Of a stretch of 64,000 nt of DNA, positions 43,487 to 52,640 are shown in pieces. The stretch is from Clostridium acetobutylicum ATCC 824 (lineage in GTDB: Bacteria; Bacillota; Clostridia; Clostridiales; Clostridiaceae). Numbering within the stretch: position 1 is the stretch's first letter; each line of letters starts with the position of its first letter. The notes under the pieces are model-generated. The model was not told where the DNA came from. It made no database searches and was given only the letters and a program-made list of their open reading frames with translations. A program made the position numbers and the translations under genes. The stretch covers positions 2,576,001 to 2,640,000 of the forward strand of contig NC_003030.1 in NCBI RefSeq assembly GCF_000008765.1, in the 5' to 3' direction.

Positions 43487-44521
43487 TTATTTTCTCCAAT
43501 TTTACTTATTTTTTATGCACATATCTAAATATTCATAAAGCTTTTCTCTTCAAATAATCCAATACTAAATTATTTCATAGCCTAAATATAGGGAAACCAA
43601 GCTAATATTTTTCTCAGTTTCCCCATGACTCAATTATTGTATATTTTCCCTTTATTCAGCTGATCTTAAATGCTCTAATATATCACTTTAATTACATCTT
43701 CGCTTGTTATATAGAAAATCATCTCGATACCACTCAACAAATATTTTATAAGTTTTTTCTAAACGAAAACGCCATGATATGATAAGACCTTCCATTATTA
43801 AAATTTACTGTACATATCTTTTAATGAATCTCTTATCATGATCATTTGCATCTTCTTACAGTACGCTGCCACACTATTTCTAAATTAAAGTCTATTTTTT
43901 TATTTTATCTATCTTTAACTTTCTCATCTTTCTATCTATGGTTTATATATATTTATCTATCTATTGATTTTTCTTCTTTACTTTATTTAAGTAGTGGCAC
44001 AGCGCCTATTTAAAAACACTTTCATTATAAAGCATCATTCCATATTTAATTTGTCTAGCAAATCTTTATACTTACTAAAGCATATTTCTCAAGTGAAACA
44101 ACTCTTTTACAATATAATGAATATTTTTTATATATTTTTATAATATTATAATATACATAATTATAATATTCATCAACACATCTTAACTGAAAAACCTACC
44201 AAATATGAGTATTATACCTCTTAAGCTCCACAATGCACTTAGAATATGCCTAATATTATATTTTTGTTTAATTTTAAAGTAAATATAAACTATAAACTAT
44301 TTTTTATACTTACTCATAAGACAAATTACGCTCGTTTAATTCCCATATATCACTTATACGGTATTAATTGTCATATTTCTTTATGATAAAATAATATAAT
44401 AATTAAAATCTTAAAATAGTGTTTTAAATTTAAATGTGCATTGCAAATAACGCTAACTATAAGTACAATATATTTATCTAACAGCTTATAATGAATTAAA
44501 TATATGGAGGAAAATATAATT
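43487..44521. other. Long non-coding region with an imperfect inverted repeat
   Basis: This 1035-base AT-rich region has no convincing gene; short open stretches on both strands lack ribosome sites. It contains an imperfect inverted repeat of about 25 bases (43864-43890 and 43981-44004, flanks of a 140-base segment) and TATC-rich simple sequence at 43911-43970. Confidence 0.5.
43864..44004. repeat. Imperfect inverted repeat flanking 90 bases
   Basis: The left arm begins CGCTGCCACACTATTTCTAA and ends TTAAAG. The right arm, read in reverse complement, begins CGCTGTGCCACTACTTAAAT and ends AAAG. The arms match over most of about 25 bases. This could be a small mobile-element remnant or a long hairpin. 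Confidence 0.4.
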
Positions 44522-44833
44522 ATGATTTTGATAGGTGGATTCGTATTATTTATGATTTTTGGTATTATTTTAAGGACTGGAAAGGCAAATTGGCTAGTTT
44601 CTGGATATAGTATACTTCCTGAAGACGAAAAAGCTAAATTGGATATCCTAAAGCTTTACAAACGTACGGGAAATTTATTAATCTTTATAGGAATTGCTTT
44701 TCTTGCTGATTACCTTTGCAGCAAATATATACACTTTCCTTATGAACATCTTATACTTGTTGCTGTAATATTAATAGCTGTATTTGGAAATTTGATTTAC
44801 ATAAATACCGGAAACAGATTTACAAAAAAATAG
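44522..44833 (+). CDS. DUF3784-type small membrane protein
   Basis: A 103-residue protein with three hydrophobic helices and the DUF3784 pattern: an N-terminal helix (ILIGGFVLFMIFGIIL), then GYSILPEDEKAKLDILKLYKRTGNLLIFIGIAFL, then a third helix. The start is the ATG at 44522, 11 bases after GGAGG; an ATG six codons earlier contains that site. Function unknown. Confidence 0.75.
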   Translation: MILIGGFVLFMIFGIILRTGKANWLVSGYSILPEDEKAKLDILKLYKRTGNLLIFIGIAFLADYLCSKYIHFPYEHLILVAVILIAVFGNLIYINTGNRFTKK

Positions 44834-44865
44834 CACTATCGTTTTTAAATAATAAGTAAATTGTA

Positions 44866-44902
44866 AACTTATGCATGCACCAATTTAGTACATGCATAAG
44901 TT
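44866..44902. terminator. Hairpin between convergent genes
   Basis: A 12-bp perfect stem (AACTTATGCATG / CATGCATAAGTT) lies between the DUF3784 gene and the galactosidase gene end. The T-run is weak on both strands, so its terminator role is likely but not certain. Confidence 0.55.
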
Positions 44903-45015
44903 AATTCCCTTTTGTATTATATTTACTTACTTCTTTCGTATATTATTTATTATATTCATTAAGTATTGATATTGTTAATATTTTTATTATTAATATACTA
45001 CCTATTAGTTGATAC

Positions 45016-47964
45016 TTAGTTTTTATTAAAAACATCTTTATAGCTCGGATTATCATTCATTTTAACTGGTACACCACCTGAATAATTACCAAGCTTTTGT
45101 AAAATTATTTCTCCAAGTCCTGTTGAATTATTATCTAATGCCCAAACTGCAATAGCAATAGTATTTTTACCATTTGGATCTAATACACCAGAGGGCAGTG
45201 AAAATAAATTCTGAGGTCCCAAACTATTTATATATTGACCAATAAGCCATCCATTTACATAAATATAAGCACGATAGTTTTTAGTATTATTATCCTTTAT
45301 ATAAAGTGCAAGGGGAACATCGCTCATTTTGGGGAAATTCAACTTGAATGTAGTTCTATACCACGAAACTCCTGGTGCTACTCCTCTTTGCTTTCCATTG
45401 TCTGGTAGTGTTACTTGTTTCCATGGTTTATCAGGAAAATTAGGCAGTGTCCAACCATTATTTTCACCATATAATCCACCCGCATTCATTGCCCCTCTAA
45501 CAGGATCTATCAAAGTCTCTCCCCCCTTATTTCCTTGAATACTCCAGAAAATTGATGTTGTATCTCCTTGAAGCGATGCCTGCACAAGTCCACGTGGGCT
45601 TTTATGTGTATCCTTGCATCCACCATCTTCATCATGTCCCATGTTCTGTACCATCACTGATATGACATTGTCATCACTTGTTTTTAAAACATTTTTAGGA
45701 AATGTAAAATTCTTAATTCCGCTTAATGAAGCACCTAAGTAAAAACCATTTATCCACACAGCATATGCTCCATTTGTTCCTCCTTCTCCATCTAAAATAA
45801 TTCCTGTTTCTTTTCCACTTGCCTTAAAGTGTCCTCTAAACCAAACAACTCCGTGATGAAAACCATAATCATCTGCATATAATACAGTTGGGGTTAAAGG
45901 CTTTACCGGATTATTTGTAGTTGTTTTATTTGCACTTATCCAAGATGAATCATCAAATTCTGACTGTGCTTCATTAGTTTCATATGAGTACTTCCAATTT
46001 GTAATAACTGGAATTAATACTTGTTCTGGCGATAACAGAGAAAAAGTATATGATAAATAAGAAGTTTGTAATGCTTTAACTTTTTCACCATTCCACTTGA
46101 TTTCATTGACAGACGTTGGAGCAAATACCTCTATATCTGATGCCTTATCAGTATCACCTTGTAGTTCTAATTTATTTCTATCACGTATTGATGCAGATCT
46201 TACCAAATAAGGTCCCCTAACTAAAATCTCTCCTATAGAAGTATCTTCACACCAGAACGTTTGAGCCGTTATATCCGTTGTAAAAAGCAGCATTAATTCT
46301 TTGTTGTCATCTTTTATCATTACACGTGAAATACTTCCATCATGTTTATAATTTAAGCGTAGGTCTCCACTTACAGAATCATACCTTGACTTTACATTTC
46401 CACATAAAACAGTCACTTTAGGTTGATTTTTATAACGAAGAACTGTTTCACCATCCGATTCTTGTCCTCCGTAAAAAATAGCAGTGTCTCTATTTCCTTG
46501 TGTAACATAAGTATATAAATTAGAAGTTGAATACACTAAATGCTCTGACCCAAGTTGAAAATTAGCAACTATAAATTTAGATTCTTGTCCATTTATATTG
46601 ATTGATGTACCAGGTTCTTGTGGAAGTATATAAATGCCATCTGCGCTCTGAATTTTCAAAGTCGTATTATCATTACTAATTGAGGAACCATTACTATGAC
46701 GCAGTATATAAAACTGAGTTTTTGTATCCGAATTTTCAATTGCATTAGCTAATAAATTAGGATTACTTGGAGCTTCTATGGTTGTTAATGGATCTGTCTT
46801 TGTAAGAGGGGTAAGCGTTCTGTACATAGTTGCAAGTAGCTTTTCTTCATTATACTTTGATCCAAGCTGACGGCTCTCACTTATTGCCGCTGTATAATCA
46901 TAGGAAGAGTACACACCTGGAAAAGGCAAATACCCCCAATTTGTTCCACCATAAGTCATGTAAATACTCATCATAGTTGCTCCTTCAGATACAACATGGT
47001 TGTATAAAACGTTTTCATAATTAGCATTATAATTTTTAGAAAGTATAGCGTAACTCTTTCCTCCCCAAGGATCAAACCACCCACCTCCTAGTTCCGCTAA
47101 AAACACTGGACTATTTGGTGCAAATTTACGCGGATCTCCGTAATATGATGGAATTGCCGCTAGTCCAGGGTAACTGTCATATGCATACATATCTGGTGCA
47201 CCAGTTCCACTAGACCATCTTCCTTTTGGCCCACTTTTGTCATTATGAAAAGTTGGTACATTAATTCCATCCTTACGTGCTTTGTCTCTAATGTTCTGCA
47301 TATACAAGGCATCTCCACCTGTATACTCATTTTCCACTTGGTACAAAATTACGCTTCCTCCATTTGTAATTTGATGCTTTTCAATAATTGGATCAATAGC
47401 ACTCAGCCATTGTTCATAGGCAGCAGTATAATCTTGTGAAGCAGTACGCGCTCTTCCCTGCTGTGTTGTTAACCAACCTGGATATCCTCCTCCGTCAGTT
47501 TCTGCATTAATATATGGACCTGGTCTTGCAACTACATATAACCCAATCTTTTGTGCCATAGTAAGGAGTTTATCAACATCGCGAATTCCAGAAAAATCGT
47601 ATTTCCCTTGTTTAGGAGAATGAAAACCCCAGTTAAAGTAAATGGTAACAGCATTAAAACCAGCTGCTTTCATTTTTTCTAAAACATCCATCCAGCCAGA
47701 TTGACTTGGTAAACGCCAATAATCAAACTCACCAGAATAAAGAAAAATTCTTTTTCCATCAATCATCAACGAATAGTGATCATACGAAACATTATGAATT
47801 CCTTTTAATCCTTGAGATGATGGCAAAGTAAATGAATCATTATTGTTGCGTGATATTTTCTTCTGTATAGTATCAGCATATATTTTTGAAGGGAACGTTA
47901 CCGCTGATATATAAATACCAACGCCGAGTAAACACATAAGTACTTTTTTAAAATTATTATTCAT
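45016..47964 (-). CDS. Secreted GH35 beta-galactosidase
   Basis: A 982-residue exported enzyme (signal peptide FKKVLMCLLGVGIYISAVTFPSKIYA). The start is the ATG at 47964, 8 bases after GAGG; a longer TTG frame is unlikely. The GH35 TIM barrel holds the acid/base Glu in ILYQVENEYTG and the nucleophile Glu in FLAELGGGWFDPWG. Beta-domains follow, ending in two jelly-roll galactose-binding-like modules (VVWFRGHFKASG and VSWYRTTFKLNF). This long five-domain form releases terminal beta-galactose from oligo- or polysaccharides outside the cell. It is monocistronic. Confidence 0.9.
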   Translation of the reverse strand: MNNNFKKVLMCLLGVGIYISAVTFPSKIYADTIQKKISRNNNDSFTLPSSQGLKGIHNVSYDHYSLMIDGKRIFLYSGEFDYWRLPSQSGWMDVLEKMKAAGFNAVTIYFNWGFHSPKQGKYDFSGIRDVDKLLTMAQKIGLYVVARPGPYINAETDGGGYPGWLTTQQGRARTASQDYTAAYEQWLSAIDPIIEKHQITNGGSVILYQVENEYTGGDALYMQNIRDKARKDGINVPTFHNDKSGPKGRWSSGTGAPDMYAYDSYPGLAAIPSYYGDPRKFAPNSPVFLAELGGGWFDPWGGKSYAILSKNYNANYENVLYNHVVSEGATMMSIYMTYGGTNWGYLPFPGVYSSYDYTAAISESRQLGSKYNEEKLLATMYRTLTPLTKTDPLTTIEAPSNPNLLANAIENSDTKTQFYILRHSNGSSISNDNTTLKIQSADGIYILPQEPGTSININGQESKFIVANFQLGSEHLVYSTSNLYTYVTQGNRDTAIFYGGQESDGETVLRYKNQPKVTVLCGNVKSRYDSVSGDLRLNYKHDGSISRVMIKDDNKELMLLFTTDITAQTFWCEDTSIGEILVRGPYLVRSASIRDRNKLELQGDTDKASDIEVFAPTSVNEIKWNGEKVKALQTSYLSYTFSLLSPEQVLIPVITNWKYSYETNEAQSEFDDSSWISANKTTTNNPVKPLTPTVLYADDYGFHHGVVWFRGHFKASGKETGIILDGEGGTNGAYAVWINGFYLGASLSGIKNFTFPKNVLKTSDDNVISVMVQNMGHDEDGGCKDTHKSPRGLVQASLQGDTTSIFWSIQGNKGGETLIDPVRGAMNAGGLYGENNGWTLPNFPDKPWKQVTLPDNGKQRGVAPGVSWYRTTFKLNFPKMSDVPLALYIKDNNTKNYRAYIYVNGWLIGQYINSLGPQNLFSLPSGVLDPNGKNTIAIAVWALDNNSTGLGEIILQKLGNYSGGVPVKMNDNPSYKDVFNKN

Positions 47965-48117
47965 TACTATCCTCACTGACAATTATATACATAAATATTA
48001 TAACATATCCATATAAAACTTTTTATAAATAACGAAACATATTTAACAAAAATTTATATTGCTTTTCAAAGTAAATAATGTATATAATAAAGAAACTAGT
48101 GGAAATGAAAGGGTGAA

Positions 48118-48786
48118 ATGCCTAACATGGAAAAGTATAATTTAATTAATGAAATTAACAGCATCATGCCTAATTATGATGTAAAAAATAAAGATATTTC
48201 CCTTGATGTATATGTAAGTCCAAAACAAGAGGTGTGCATTATAGGACGATTAGATAGTAACTATATATGTTGGTGTTCTATTACAAATCTTCAAAAAAAG
48301 GAAACTACAATAGAAATTTTAAATTGCCTACTGAAATATGATAAAAAATTCATTTCAAACGAAAGTGTGCTAGGAAATCTCTATAAAGAAGTTATGTCAT
48401 GGCATAAATTATCTATTAAAAGAGTAGAACATAAAGACGGCCCCCGCTATTACTCACCAGTAAATAATTGCTTTTGTGGCGGAGAAGAATATAATAATGG
48501 AGAATTTTTATTTAATGAAATTAGTACTTTCTATAGCCTTGAATTATCTAAATGCAACTATCGTTTGATTGACAATTCTTATACAAAAATACTTAACGAA
48601 TATAAAAACATTTTAACTAAAGATACAGATTCTTATTATTATTGGAAAATGAAGCCTTTAATATCAATACTTCAAAGTGAAAGCTATATAAAATTGTGCA
48701 GAGATGAAAAAATACGAAATTTGTATTTAGCTTGTGTTCAGGAATGTTCTAATTTATATAACCGATATATGACAGCAGTACGTTAA
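48118..48786 (+). CDS. Protein of unknown function
   Basis: A 222-residue soluble protein with no signal peptide or membrane helix. It contains several cysteines (CIIGRLDSNYICWC, NNCFCGGEE, LYLACVQEC) and ends in a helical region. I do not recognise a family. AAAGGG precedes the ATG. It diverges from the galactosidase gene, with about 150 bases between them. Confidence 0.65.
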   Translation: MPNMEKYNLINEINSIMPNYDVKNKDISLDVYVSPKQEVCIIGRLDSNYICWCSITNLQKKETTIEILNCLLKYDKKFISNESVLGNLYKEVMSWHKLSIKRVEHKDGPRYYSPVNNCFCGGEEYNNGEFLFNEISTFYSLELSKCNYRLIDNSYTKILNEYKNILTKDTDSYYYWKMKPLISILQSESYIKLCRDEKIRNLYLACVQECSNLYNRYMTAVR

Positions 48787-48831
48787 AATTTTCTTATTTT
48801 AACCTCTATGCTTATATTAATATGATTTCTA

Positions 48832-48862
48832 ACAATGAAGATATTGGCTTTATCTTCATTGT
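48832..48862 (+). terminator. Hairpin, probable terminator
   Basis: A 12-bp stem lies 46 bases after the stop of the unknown gene. The following bases are not T-rich, so the assignment is tentative. Confidence 0.5.
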
Positions 48863-49319
48863 CTAACAAACTATTACCTTCATAGACCTCCCTTCTCCTA
48901 ATTATATTCTTCCAAATACACCACTCTATTTTTCAAATAAATTCATCTTACAATTTTATACATACCATCAAACTTCCATAAATATTTGTATTTAAATTCT
49001 TAACCAATTAACTATTCTTTACTTTTTTATATTTATATTTAGAAATTAAATGTAAATATTTTTTTTACAAAACTTTTCTTCTCCCTACAACTTTTCCTTA
49101 TTTACATATTGGTTTACTTTGTTTTATTGCGTTAATGTCTTTATTCCTGTAAAAATATGTTCTTAGTATATTACCTGTATAACGATTTTCTAAGATTTAT
49201 TTTACGCTCCATATTAACAAAAAATGGATTATACAACTCTAAATTTTATCATAATAATACATTATTTCCAATTGCAAACATAATAGTTATTCACAAGAAA
49301 AACCCCTCTTTCTGTAAGA

Positions 49320-49333
49320 TGTAAACGGTTATT
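49320..49333 (+). promoter_or_regulatory. cre-like box upstream of the neutral protease gene
   Basis: TGTAAACGGTTATT fits the TGWAANCGNTNWCA catabolite-response pattern except for the last two bases. It lies about 50 bases upstream of the -35 box. Confidence 0.45.
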
Positions 49334-49379
49334 TTTACATTAATGCTTTTAACAAGCTTTTTTGCTTATTTAACAACAG

Positions 49380-49409
49380 TTGACACTTTTTATTTACAAA
49401 TATTATAAT
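49380..49409 (+). promoter_or_regulatory. Neutral protease promoter
   Basis: TTGACA (49380-49385), an 18-base spacer and TATAAT (49404-49409) lie 56 bases before the ATG. Confidence 0.75.
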
Positions 49410-49464
49410 TATTATATACTAAATTACAAATTTAATAAAATAATGCACTTAGGGGGAATATTTT

Positions 49465-51138
49465 ATGAAAAAGAAACTATTATCTTTAGTCTTAACCACT
49501 GCTGTTGTATCCAGCATAAGTGGTTTCAGCTCAGTTTCAGCTCAAACTTTAGCTACTAAAAAACCATCAGTTAAACAAAATTACTCAGTAAAAAGGTCAA
49601 ATTCTAAGGTTATCGCAAATGACTTTGAGGATCAAAAGAAAAATGTATTTTTGCATGGAAATCTTTCTGGTAAATTACAAATTAATGAACAATCTATTTT
49701 AGCCTATCTTGAACAAAATAAGTCTCAATTCTTGAATGTAAGTGGAGCAAATAATTTTAAGATACTATCTATAGACACAGATGAATTAGGACTTACAAAA
49801 GTTAAAGTAGCTCAAACAGTAGATGGAACACCAATACGTGGAAGTCAAATTATACTGCACTTGGACAAGGATGGTGTAGTTAAAAATATTATAGGAGCTG
49901 TTAATAAAGATTATAAAAGACCTCTATTTGCAGCTAGGTCCCAAGGGGTTACAGCCACTCAAGCAATTTCTATAGCAAAAAAACAATTTTCATTTAAATC
50001 TTTGGTAGAAGCACCTAGAGCACAAAAGCAAGTTATAGTTAAAAATGGAGTGGCTACTACAGTTTACAGTGTAAACATTCATTATAACGACCCTGATATA
50101 GCAAATTGGGAAGTTCTAATTGATGCCAACTCTGGAAAAATAGTTAGAACTTTAGATAAAATAGAATATGACGGACCTGCAACTGGTAAAGGAACAGCAG
50201 TTGACGGAACATCAAAACCTCTTAACCTATACCTTACTGGAAGCACATATCAGCTTATAGATACAACCAAAGCAATGACAGGAAAAATAAAAACTTATAC
50301 CGCTAATAATAGAGAAGTTGAACCTGGAACCTTAGTTACTAGTAAATCAAATATTTTTACTAATGAAGCTGCTAAGGCAGAGGTTAGTGCTCATTATTAT
50401 GCTGGTGTAGTTTATGACTTTTACAAGAATGTGCTTGGGAGAAATAGTATAGATGGAAATGGTATGAACATAATTTCTACAGCTCACTATGGACAATCTT
50501 ATGACAACGCTTATTGGGATGGAAGTCAAATGGTTTATGGTGATGGTGACGGAAGTGAATTCACTTATTTCTCAGGAGATCTTGATGTTGTTGGACATGA
50601 ACTTACTCATGGTGTAACTCAATATACTGCAAACTTAAATTATGAAGATCAATCTGGTGCTTTAAATGAATCTATGTCTGATGTATTTGGAGTTTTAATA
50701 CAAACATATGATAAGTACAATGTTAAAAATGGCGGTAATTGGGCATTTAGCGCATCCGATTGGGTTGTAGGAGACGGTTTATTTCTAAATAATACAACTC
50801 ACAGAGCATTAAGAAGTCTTGCCAATCCAACTCTTTATGATCAACCAGATAACATGAATAATTATGTTAATACAAGTGATGATAACGGTGGTGTTCACAC
50901 AAACAGTGGTATACCTAACAAGGCAGCTTACTTAGTTGCAAAATCACTTGGAACTAACAAAACAGCACATATTTACTATAGGGCCCTTACTAATTACTTA
51001 ACTTCAGATGCAGATTTTTCTTCTGCAAGAAATGCTTTAGAATCAGCTGCTTCTGACTTATACGGCTCTTCTGGTTCAAATGCTGTAGACTCTGCTTTTG
51101 ATAATGTTGGTGTTTCTTCAAATAGCGATAACTATTAA
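49465..51138 (+). CDS. npr: Thermolysin-like neutral metalloprotease (M4) precursor
   Basis: A 557-residue secreted zinc protease. The order is a signal peptide (residues 1-28), an FTP propeptide domain (FLHGNLSGKLQINEQSILAYLEQN), a PepSY domain (AISIAKKQFS to VYSVNIHYNDPDIANWEVLIDANSGKIVRTLDK) and the M4 catalytic domain. The zinc site is His378-Glu379-x-x-His382 with Glu402 in GALNESMSD. The propeptide acts as chaperone and inhibitor and is cleaved off outside. It has its own promoter, a cre-like box and a terminator. Confidence 0.96.
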   Translation: MKKKLLSLVLTTAVVSSISGFSSVSAQTLATKKPSVKQNYSVKRSNSKVIANDFEDQKKNVFLHGNLSGKLQINEQSILAYLEQNKSQFLNVSGANNFKILSIDTDELGLTKVKVAQTVDGTPIRGSQIILHLDKDGVVKNIIGAVNKDYKRPLFAARSQGVTATQAISIAKKQFSFKSLVEAPRAQKQVIVKNGVATTVYSVNIHYNDPDIANWEVLIDANSGKIVRTLDKIEYDGPATGKGTAVDGTSKPLNLYLTGSTYQLIDTTKAMTGKIKTYTANNREVEPGTLVTSKSNIFTNEAAKAEVSAHYYAGVVYDFYKNVLGRNSIDGNGMNIISTAHYGQSYDNAYWDGSQMVYGDGDGSEFTYFSGDLDVVGHELTHGVTQYTANLNYEDQSGALNESMSDVFGVLIQTYDKYNVKNGGNWAFSASDWVVGDGLFLNNTTHRALRSLANPTLYDQPDNMNNYVNTSDDNGGVHTNSGIPNKAAYLVAKSLGTNKTAHIYYRALTNYLTSDADFSSARNALESAASDLYGSSGSNAVDSAFDNVGVSSNSDNY

Positions 51139-51162
51139 TTCTAGGTATAACTAAAACACTCT

Positions 51163-51195
51163 TACCCTATTACAATTATGTAATAGGGTATATCT
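51163..51195 (+). terminator. Terminator of the neutral protease gene
   Basis: An 11-bp perfect stem (TACCCTATTAC / GTAATAGGGTA) lies 24 bases after the stop. Confidence 0.85.
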
Positions 51196-51416
51196 TTCTG
51201 AAATATAATGCTAATTTTGATATTTTCATTTCCACAATATTTTATAACTTTATCCATCTAGTATATACAAAATTATCATTACTTTTCCAAATTTTTATTT
51301 CATATTACATCTTATCTACGAATTACAATGCATTATTTAATTTTCATCATTTGAGACAATTCTTATATAGTCATGCTATATAGGTATATAATGGCAAACT
51401 CTGTACTTTAAAGCCG

Positions 51417-51430
51417 TGTAAACGTTTCTT
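51417..51430 (+). promoter_or_regulatory. cre-like box upstream of the truncated protease paralogue
   Basis: TGTAAACGTTTCTT lies in the same relative place as the box before the intact protease gene, about 50 bases before its -35. Confidence 0.45.
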
Positions 51431-51477
51431 TTCACTTGAATATCACTATAGTAACTTTTTTACTATTTATCAATTAG

Positions 51478-51506
51478 TTGACATGTAACTTTTTAAATAA
51501 TATAAT
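51478..51506 (+). promoter_or_regulatory. Promoter of the truncated protease paralogue
   Basis: TTGACA (51478-51483), a 17-base spacer and TATAAT (51501-51506) match the layout of the intact gene's promoter. Confidence 0.75.
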
Positions 51507-51563
51507 TATCACATAATTATGTTATAGATTTAACAAAATAACATACGAAAGGAGGAGGCTTTT

Positions 51564-52384
51564 ATGAAATGCAAATTACTTTCTACTATACTTACCACAA
51601 TCATTTTATCCACTTTAGGAAGCTTTAACAATGTGCTTGCATCACAAATGTCAACCACAGATAAGAATTTTTCTTTTAGAAAAAAGACAAAAGTTCCTTA
51701 CCAAGATGAAAAAAGCAAGATTTTTTTCAAGGGAAGCTTATCAGGAAAGTTGCAAATTAACGATAAGTCAATTTTAGATTATTTAGAAAAAAATAAATCT
51801 ATGTTCCTTAATGTGAATTATAAAAGTAATTTTAAAATACTTTCGATTAATAAAGATGAGCTTGGTCTTACAAGAGTCAAAGCAATACAAACTTTAAATA
51901 ATATTCCTATACGTGGAAGTGAGATTATACTTCACCTAGACAAAAATGGTGTTGTAAAAAATATAATAGGATCAGTTAATAAATATTACAAAAAGCCTCT
52001 ATCTTTAGAAAACACTCATGACATTTCACCTAATTACGCAATATCAATAGCTGAAAAACAATTTAATTATAAAACCTTATTAGAAAAGCCAAAAGCTGAA
52101 AAGCAAGTTATAATTAAAAATGCTACAGCTATTTTAGTTTACAGCGTAAACATACATTATACAGACCCTCATATAGCAAATTGGGAGGTTCTAGTTGATG
52201 CTAAAAACGGCAGTGTTATCAAAATACTAGACAAAATAAGATACAATGATGATATAATCTCCAAAGGCACTGCTTTTAATTGAACAAAACGCTGTTCACA
52301 AAATAGAGGCATAGGACTTATATGGAAATAGAAAAAATAAATTTGGTATGTAATGCCTTTAAGTCTGTTGGAATTTTAAATTAG
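51564..52384 (+). pseudogene. M4 protease paralogue, catalytic domain deleted
   Basis: The intact part (51564-52283) encodes 239 residues: signal peptide, FTP and PepSY, about 60% like the neighbouring protease, ending ISKGTAFN where the neighbour goes on to its catalytic domain. Just beyond, out of frame, are traces of the protease C-terminus: DLYGN (at 52315) matching DLYGSS, and VCNAFKSVGI (52346-52375) matching AVDSAFDNVGV. So about 270 codons including HELTH have been lost by internal deletion. The gene retains a good promoter, GGAGGAGG and a signal sequence, so a free propeptide could still be made and secreted. Confidence 0.8.
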
Positions 52385-52411
52385 CGAACCCCTTTTATTA
52401 AATATATATAA

Positions 52412-52452
52412 TAGAGAAGCCTGACCCTTACCCGAATTAGGCTTCTCTATTC
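52412..52452. terminator. Terminator between convergent genes
   Basis: A 9-bp stem (GAGAAGCCT / AGGCTTCTC) is followed by TATTCTCATTT. The left part also holds the stop region of a small reverse-strand ORF. Confidence 0.7.
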
Positions 52453-52577
52453 TCATTTACACCAGGGTATGGCTTAAGGTTATCACTAACTTTTCTTTCT
52501 ATAAAACCTTCTGCAAACTCCATCATATTATTAAAGAATACAGTAATCTTTTTCAAATTTTTTCTTTTGTTTTTCAC
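52437..52577 (-). CDS. Small ORF, unknown
   Basis: A 46-residue reverse-strand ORF starting at GTG. It is basic at the start (KNKRKNLKKI), then VFFNNMMEFAEGFIERKVSDNLKPYPGV, and ends in the terminator stem. AGGAGG lies about 15 bases upstream, which is long spacing. It is downstream of the flavoprotein gene on the same strand. The codon use is typical of the genome, but coding status is unproven. Confidence 0.35.
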   Translation of the reverse strand: MKNKRKNLKKITVFFNNMMEFAEGFIERKVSDNLKPYPGVNENREA

Positions 52578-52640
52578 CGTAAATAATTTTATCCTCCTGT
52601 TTTCATAACCTATTAAGTAAGAGTATAAATCACTCCCTTG

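Larger units (their letters stand above)
48787..49464. other. Long AT-rich region before the neutral protease gene
   Basis: This 678-base region holds a hairpin just after the upstream gene (ACAATGAAGATA / TATCTTCATTGT, 48832-48862), a cre-like box (49320-49333) and the protease promoter (49380-49409). No gene is seen in it. Confidence 0.5.
51139..51563. other. Intergenic region between the two protease genes
   Basis: It contains the terminator of the first gene (51163-51195), the cre-like box (51417-51430) and the promoter (51478-51506) of the truncated paralogue. The remainder shows nothing recognisable. Confidence 0.5.

Noticed and set aside
43640-43870. Possible decayed transposase or gene on the reverse strand (35-codon ORF with WRFRLEKTYKIFVEWYRDD)
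   Set aside because: It is too short, lacks a ribosome site and matches nothing I recognise.
43911-43970. TATC-rich simple sequence, considered as a repeat array
   Set aside because: Units are irregular and short; it is low-complexity AT DNA.
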